A DNA stretch of 10,292 nt from Bacteroidota bacterium (GTDB lineage: Bacteria; Bacteroidota; Bacteroidia; Bacteroidales; Prolixibacteraceae), in contig JABMPI010000024.1 in the NCBI GenBank assembly GCA_013203755.1, forward strand, positions 1-10,292, read 5' to 3'. The notes below the pieces were generated by a model, which did not search any database, was not told the origin of the DNA, and saw nothing but the letters and a program-made list of their open reading frames with translations. This document shows, piece after piece, positions 5,783-10,292 of the stretch (positions are counted from its first letter, which is position 1; each line of letters starts with the position of its first letter). The translations under genes were made by a program, and so were the position numbers.

Positions 5783-5932
5783 ATACTGCGTCTTATACTT
5801 GATCTTAATAATGAATTAAATTCGTTAGAAGTGATTGAAAATAACACTGATTCAACTCTCAATAATCCTGATACTAAATTGTCATTTTGGAAACGTTTTT
5901 TTCAAAAGAAAAAAGAACCCTCCTCTGATTAA
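5783..5932 (+). pseudogene. Remnant of the anchored protein, copy 4 (C-terminal part)
   Basis: The frame from 5783 encodes RLILDLNNELNSLEVIE, then NNTDSTLNNPDTKLSFWKR and FFQKKKEPSSD, ending with the TAA at 5930-5932. It matches the C-terminal half of copy 2, ILDLDNTLNALELE and SLWKRVFGNGK. Both copy 3 and this fragment contain the LDLNN core, so they are separate copies and not two halves of one gene. The N-terminal half with the membrane anchor is gone, a TAA at 5780-5782 precedes the frame, and no convincing start exists. The basic end is longer than in copies 1 and 2. Confidence 0.6.
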
Positions 5933-6422
5933 CATACATTTTCTTTTTAATGTTAAATTTGTGATTTTGGTAATTCGTAAAAATTACGAACAAATAGAAA
6001 ATGGATTTGGTGTAAAGAACCAATAAATATTTAAAATTTTCGTTTAAGAATTGTTTAAGAACGATTTTTTGAAAGTCCTGTATGTATCTCATAAACAGAT
6101 GAATATGGCTTTACTGTTTTGGTGGTGGGAGCAAAGCTCGGGCAAAGAATGCGGGTTACATGAGTTGAAGTAGTAGCCTGTTTTTAATCATGCAGAGTTT
6201 GTTGAATTGAAAATTAGTCGCAACAGCTCCAATAGCAAGCGTTTTTTACAAGTGTCAGTGTATACAGCGTTATCGTATTTCCAGCAGCTTTAGTTATTCC
6301 AGATCCCCACCGCTTTAATTCCCGATTTAAATTTATCGGTTATGTTTTTTTACGTTACTACTTAATTTATTCAATTCTTCAAATAAGAATTATGATTATT
6401 TCTAAGCACTGACCTCAAATTC
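5933..6422. other. Intergenic stretch without a supported gene
   Basis: No gene can be supported in these 490 bases. There is a perfect palindrome at 5974-5990 (separate entry). At 6322-6339 CCGAT and ATCGG form a weak stem followed on the plus strand by a run of T, which is too short a stem for a confident terminator. A start-less 41-codon frame on the minus strand (6339 to 6214) is discussed among the rejected items. Confidence 0.5.
5974..5990. promoter_or_regulatory. Perfect palindrome after copy 4 (operator-like)
   Basis: TTCGTAA and TTACGAA form a perfect inverted repeat with an AAA spacer. The size and symmetry resemble the toxin-antitoxin operators upstream in this window, but no gene follows it. 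It might be the leftover operator of a lost module, or a chance palindrome in AT-rich DNA. Confidence 0.3.
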
Positions 6423-9400
6423 CTACAATTCCGAAGTAACCGAGTAACTCCCTGATTCAGCCTCAAAAGTTGTATAACCATTTTTATAATCAATCTCTGA
6501 AGATTTAAAAACATCGGATAGTTTTTCACCATCTATCGATACCTTTTCAACACTGTTTCCAGGAATGTAAACCGTTGCAGATGTGTTAGCAGGAATTGTG
6601 AAATTGTACTCAAACTGATTGCCCTCTTTTTTCCATTTAGCTTCAATTTTGCCACTAATGGAGTGGTAGCTGCCTTCTGCCCAGGTGAGTGTGCCTTCGG
6701 GAAGTGGTTTTAGTATAAAATGTTTAAATCCGGGCGAATCGTTGTCTGGCTGAATGCCCAAAATATTTTCGTACATCCATTCACCAACGGCTCCAAAAGC
6801 GTAGTGATTAAAGGAATTCATTCCAGCCCCTTGTAGACCGCGACCCTTTACATAGCCGTCCCATCGCTCCCAAATGGATGTGGCACCTTGTTCAATAGAA
6901 TATCCCCACGATGGAAATTCGGTGGTTTCGAGCAGTTGAAAAGCTTTTTCAGCATACCCACGTTTTACCAGTTCTTTCATTAGTGGAAGCGTTGAATGGA
7001 AGCCTGTATTCATGCGGCCATCGTAGGGAATAAATTTGTCAATCATCCTTTTTTCAAAGTCCTTTTCCAACTCTTTTGGGTAAATTTCATAGAATAAAGC
7101 CAGTGCATAGCAAGCCTGCGCATCGCCTTCAATTTTTCCATCAGCATCTACAAATACTTTGGCAAATGCTGTTTTAATATTAGTTGCCAATTCAGAATAA
7201 TAGTCGGCTTTTTCAACATTCCCAATGGCACTGGCCATTTTCGACACATTATTTACTGAATTATAAAACATGATTGTTGAAAAAACTTCGGAAGGGATTT
7301 GCGCCCCCGTTCTTGGGAAACCTTCCGCTTTTAGGGTATTTCCATTCAACCAATCTCCATAGTTATTGCCCAATCCGCTTTTCCAGATCAGTCCTGGATT
7401 ATTTTTATGAATGTTGTTTACATAGCGTTCGTAGGCTTCAAAATGGTCTTCAATTATTTCTTTGTCGCCATAATTTTGATAGAGAATATACGGTACCTGA
7501 ATGGCTGCATCGGCCCAACCCGGGGCGTTTGTAAAATGTTTTTCGTAGGCAAAAGGGTGGGGGGCAATATCGGGGAAAGTGCCGCGCTCGGATTGCGCAT
7601 CCATAATATCGATTATCCATTTGTTGTAAAAGGCCGCCATGTCGCGATTAAAAATGGATGTCTGTGCAAAAATATAGGCATCGCCCATCCATCCGCAACG
7701 TTCGTCGCGTTGTGGGCAGTCGGTAGGCACGCCATGCATGTTGCTCACATGCGAGCGGTTAATGTTTTTGTACAGTTGGTTAAGCATGGGATTTGAACAG
7801 GAAAAAAGGCCAGTGCGTAGCTGATCGGAAGCAACAACCTTCGCTTCCAGAATATTTTTGTCGGGTTGGCTGCGTAAGCCTTTTACCTTCACAAACCGAA
7901 ACCCGTGGTAGGTAAAACGTGGTTCGTATTCAAGTTTTCCTGTAGCTCCCAAAATCACTGAATCAATCTGAACAGCCATGCCCAAATTCTCGGTATAAAG
8001 TTCGCCGTTTTCCTGTAGCATCTCGCCGTGTTGGAGTACGATTAAATCTCCGGGCTCGCCTTCGAGTTGAATCTTGCACCATCCCGCAATGTTTTCACCA
8101 ACATCGAAAATATAATGTCCCTCTTTAGTTTTTGACACACTTTTGGAAATGAGGGTTTCAACCACTTCAATAGGTTGATTTACCTGCGGAACCAAATTGA
8201 TTTTTACATCCTTGTCAATCGCTACTTTTTCCCATTTAGAATCGTCAAAGTTTGCTTGCTGCCAGCCGTTTACTTCTTTATTAGCGTCGTAGGTTTCACC
8301 CATAAAATTATCGGCTAAACGAAGTGGCCCGTCATTATAAATCTTCCACGAATCATCACTAACAATCGTCTCTTTTTCACCATTGGCATATTCTACTTCC
8401 ATCTGGAAAAAGAGTCGGCGGTTAATTCCATAAGCCCCTCTTTTAGGGAAATAAGGACTCCAACGCACGGGACCCAGCATTCCTGCATACCAGCCGTCGG
8501 CCAATTGTGCACCAATTACATTGGTTCCGGCATCTAACAAATTGCTAACATCGAAAACCTGATACTGCACACGCTTGTTGTAATCGGTCCATTCGGGAGC
8601 CAGCACACGATGGTCGGGCGACTGTGTGTTAAAGGCAATTTCGTAAACCCCCAATGCCGAAACATAGGCAATGGCTTGCACTGGTTTCTCCTTCAACTCA
8701 ATAGTTTTGCGCAACATGGGCGAAGGCGGAATTGCACGTCGTTTTGGATGCGGAGGGGTGTCAAGGATTCCATCGCATAGCATATCGGGGTCGTAACCAT
8801 TTTCGCGGTCGATTTTTATTAACGCATCTTTATATGTTACCCCGCAGTTTAACGACACTACTTTATCGTTATTGATGACCTGCAACTCAGCAAGCGAAAA
8901 AGCAAATAGTTTACTGCGATCTCCATGGTCTTCCGGGTCGTTATTGCGGTGTTCGTATTGAATTAGTTTTGTTGCCGTAAAACGGACATAACGTCCCTGG
9001 GTGTTATCCAGACTGTGTTCTACTGGTTTTCCTTTTGGTGCAGAAGCAGAATTTATTGCCACAACGTGTTGCCACTCTTTTGCATCTTTGCTCACTTCAA
9101 CCCGATAGGCTGCTGGGAAATAATAGTCTTTAATTTGTCGCGTGTTATTGTCGGAAGGATACAACTTGATTTTATTAAAATCGGTAGTTACACCTAAATC
9201 TATCTGTACCCATTTCTCTTCGTTTGGTTCATCGGTGTACGAGCTCAGGTAACCAATGTGTTTATAAAGCAGAGGGTATTCAAGAGGTGCTTCGGGCTGA
9301 TCGCCAATCCAACTGGCTTTCCAATCCTCTTTGTTAAAAGCACCAGTAATAAAACTTGCCGCATCGCTCCAGTCGGAAACCTTTCCATCGCGATCCCAAA

Positions 9401-9746
9401 CCCGAACGCTCCAGTAATATTTTGTAAACGATTGTAATTTTTCTCCTTCCCATTTAATTCCAAAGGTTTCATCTCCTTTTGTTTTGCCGCTGTTCCAGGT
9501 CGTACCACTTCCTGTTTTTACTTCATTAAGATTATCGCTAACAATTAGCTGCCAGGCAGTTTGTTTCTGGTTATTCTGCGAAGAACTTATCTGCCAGTTA
9601 AATCGTGGCGATGCTTTTGCAACAATGGCATCTTCCATGTATTCGCAACGAAGGTTGTTTGCTGCAAATTCAGGATTTAATATTTCTGAACAAGCTGAAA
9701 AAAGAAATAAAACGACGATGGATAGAAATTGGAAATATCGATTCAT
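6423..9746 (-). CDS. GH78 alpha-L-rhamnosidase lipoprotein with inserted F5/8-type C domain
   Basis: This 1107-residue enzyme should release terminal alpha-L-rhamnose from plant or algal polysaccharides or glycosides by an inverting mechanism. Residues 1-18 form a lipoprotein signal (VVLFLFSAC, lipid on C19), so it is anchored to a membrane, probably in the periplasm or at the surface. A fibronectin-III-like domain covers about 25-140. An F5/8-type C (discoidin-like) domain lies at about 165-325, with WVQIDLG, YRVEVSKDAKEW and GRYVRFTATK. The usual rhamnosidase N-domain follows from PSPMLRKTIEL (about 341-510), then a beta domain (about 530-630), the (alpha/alpha)6 barrel (about 640-990) and a C-terminal beta domain. 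Catalytic sites are visible: the general acid E682 in DCPQRDERCGW, and the probable base E960 in SIWERWDGY. No SusC/SusD or other sugar genes are adjacent in the window. Confidence 0.93.
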   Translation of the reverse strand: MNRYFQFLSIVVLFLFSACSEILNPEFAANNLRCEYMEDAIVAKASPRFNWQISSSQNNQKQTAWQLIVSDNLNEVKTGSGTTWNSGKTKGDETFGIKWEGEKLQSFTKYYWSVRVWDRDGKVSDWSDAASFITGAFNKEDWKASWIGDQPEAPLEYPLLYKHIGYLSSYTDEPNEEKWVQIDLGVTTDFNKIKLYPSDNNTRQIKDYYFPAAYRVEVSKDAKEWQHVVAINSASAPKGKPVEHSLDNTQGRYVRFTATKLIQYEHRNNDPEDHGDRSKLFAFSLAELQVINNDKVVSLNCGVTYKDALIKIDRENGYDPDMLCDGILDTPPHPKRRAIPPSPMLRKTIELKEKPVQAIAYVSALGVYEIAFNTQSPDHRVLAPEWTDYNKRVQYQVFDVSNLLDAGTNVIGAQLADGWYAGMLGPVRWSPYFPKRGAYGINRRLFFQMEVEYANGEKETIVSDDSWKIYNDGPLRLADNFMGETYDANKEVNGWQQANFDDSKWEKVAIDKDVKINLVPQVNQPIEVVETLISKSVSKTKEGHYIFDVGENIAGWCKIQLEGEPGDLIVLQHGEMLQENGELYTENLGMAVQIDSVILGATGKLEYEPRFTYHGFRFVKVKGLRSQPDKNILEAKVVASDQLRTGLFSCSNPMLNQLYKNINRSHVSNMHGVPTDCPQRDERCGWMGDAYIFAQTSIFNRDMAAFYNKWIIDIMDAQSERGTFPDIAPHPFAYEKHFTNAPGWADAAIQVPYILYQNYGDKEIIEDHFEAYERYVNNIHKNNPGLIWKSGLGNNYGDWLNGNTLKAEGFPRTGAQIPSEVFSTIMFYNSVNNVSKMASAIGNVEKADYYSELATNIKTAFAKVFVDADGKIEGDAQACYALALFYEIYPKELEKDFEKRMIDKFIPYDGRMNTGFHSTLPLMKELVKRGYAEKAFQLLETTEFPSWGYSIEQGATSIWERWDGYVKGRGLQGAGMNSFNHYAFGAVGEWMYENILGIQPDNDSPGFKHFILKPLPEGTLTWAEGSYHSISGKIEAKWKKEGNQFEYNFTIPANTSATVYIPGNSVEKVSIDGEKLSDVFKSSEIDYKNGYTTFEAESGSYSVTSEL

Positions 9747-9828
9747 GATAATAGTTGGTTTTGTGGTAAAGATAATATTTATTGCTTTTTGTCTCTTGTT
9801 ATGTTTGTAAAAAAAAAGTGTTATTTAG

Positions 9829-10059
9829 TCGGCATACTATCGTGCAGAAATGGTTTGTTTAACCGAATTAGAAGGAATGAGTCAGAAGGCTTTTGCTGAA
9901 AAGATTGGTATTACATATATTGCTACTAAAACACGTGTACATAGAGCCCGTAAAAAGCTAAAAGATTTGCTCATGAAATGCTGTCATTATCAGTTGGATA
10001 AATATGGTACGGTAATAGACATTTATCCTGCTAATTGTTGCTGCTGCTGCGAAGATTAG
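9829..10059 (+). pseudogene. SigZ-like sigma-70 factor, C-terminal fragment (region 4 plus Cys-rich tail)
   Basis: The frame after the TAG at 9826-9828 encodes YYRAEMVCLTELEGMSQKAF, then AEKIGITYIATKTRVHRARKKLKDLL, which is sigma region 4 with its -35-binding helix-turn-helix. A tail CCHYQLDKYGTVIDIYPANCCCCCED follows. This tail (CCHxxLDxYGxIID plus a cysteine run) is known from SigZ-type factors. Region 2, which binds core polymerase and the -10 element, is absent, because homology ends near 9835 and the rhamnosidase promoter region lies just upstream. An ATG at 9850 could give a 69-residue peptide, but that would not be a working sigma factor. The fragment is probably the survivor of a deletion or insertion. 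A 6-bp palindrome (GTTACT-A-AGTAAC, 10067-10079) follows the stop. Confidence 0.75.
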
Positions 10060-10292
10060 GACTTTCGTTACTAAGTAACTTTCTTCATTTTCAACCTAAT
10101 TCTTCTTTTATAATCTGCGTCCTTTCAAATGTAGCACTTCCAAATTGCACAAAGCCCAATTCTTGGGACTACAATTACAATTGATAGGTTGAAAAAACGA
10201 GGTTATGTTTCTCTACTCGAAATTTACATGAAAATTGGGCTTCCCTCAATAAAAGGGGGTGGTTCATTACGTTTCCCCACAATTTAGCGAAC
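10060..10292. other. Unassigned sequence at the window end with a 10-bp inverted repeat
   Basis: I recognise no gene in these 233 bases, though one could begin beyond the window. AAGCCCAATT at 10152-10161 and AATTGGGCTT at 10233-10242 are perfect inverted repeats 71 bases apart. They might form the base of an RNA stem or mark a small element, but the sequence gives no further support. Confidence 0.35.

Noticed and set aside
5835..6026. Plus-strand 63-codon frame and the opposing minus-strand frame at 5874-6092
   Set aside because: Both overlap the better-supported copy-4 remnant in other frames or are AT-rich chance frames. Neither shows a domain.
6214..6339. Minus-strand open frame of 41 codons ending in ACYWSCCD
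   Set aside because: It has no start codon and is bounded by a stop at 6340-6342. A frame of this length is expected by chance in this DNA. It could be the tail of a lost gene, but I recognise no family.
6322..6351. Possible intrinsic terminator (CCGAT/ATCGG stem and T-run)
   Set aside because: The stem has only five pairs and an AT-rich 8-base loop, and no plus-strand gene ends just before it.
7274..7796. Plus-strand frames opposite the rhamnosidase gene, also at 9015-9197 and 9484-9810
   Set aside because: They are antisense shadows of the GH78 coding sequence, which has full family homology along its whole length.

Overview
The window looks like an accessory region from a member of the Bacteroidota. 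Several features point there: AT-rich DNA, promoters of the TTG-N19/20-TAnnTTT type, genes without Shine-Dalgarno sites, HipA split into two proteins, a lipoprotein alpha-L-rhamnosidase of a kind common in polysaccharide degraders of this phylum, and a SigZ-like sigma fragment ending in a run of cysteines. No RNA gene or CRISPR array was seen.

Positions 74-1440 hold four tightly overlapping plus-strand genes: a 42-residue membrane peptide, a three-segment membrane protein that resembles a holin, a secreted CHAP/TIGR02594-like cell-wall hydrolase, and a small protein with one membrane anchor. The order (membrane protein, hydrolase, anchored protein) resembles a phage lysis cassette. That function is inferred, because only the hydrolase shows a recognisable catalytic signature.

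Positions 1441-5932 are a patchwork of toxin-type modules separated by copies of the anchored protein. In order: copy 1; an intact hipB-hipS-hipT system with three 16-bp operators spaced exactly 61 bp apart; debris consisting of a hairpin like a group II intron tail, the C-terminal half of an IS4-family transposase and the C-terminal tail of a Fic-type protein; copy 2; a higB/higA pair whose toxin carries both a nonsense codon and a frameshift while the antitoxin is intact; then remnants of copies 3 and 4. The alternation of anchored-protein copies with toxin modules is the most unusual feature of the window. It suggests repeated insertion or unequal recombination at one locus behind the hydrolase gene.

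Positions 5933-6422 hold no gene I can support. The minus strand from 9746 to 6423 is one large GH78 alpha-L-rhamnosidase lipoprotein with an F5/8-type C domain inserted near its N-terminus. It stands alone here, with no SusC/SusD partners. Behind its promoter region lies the C-terminal third of a SigZ-like sigma factor, then 230 bases of unassigned sequence.
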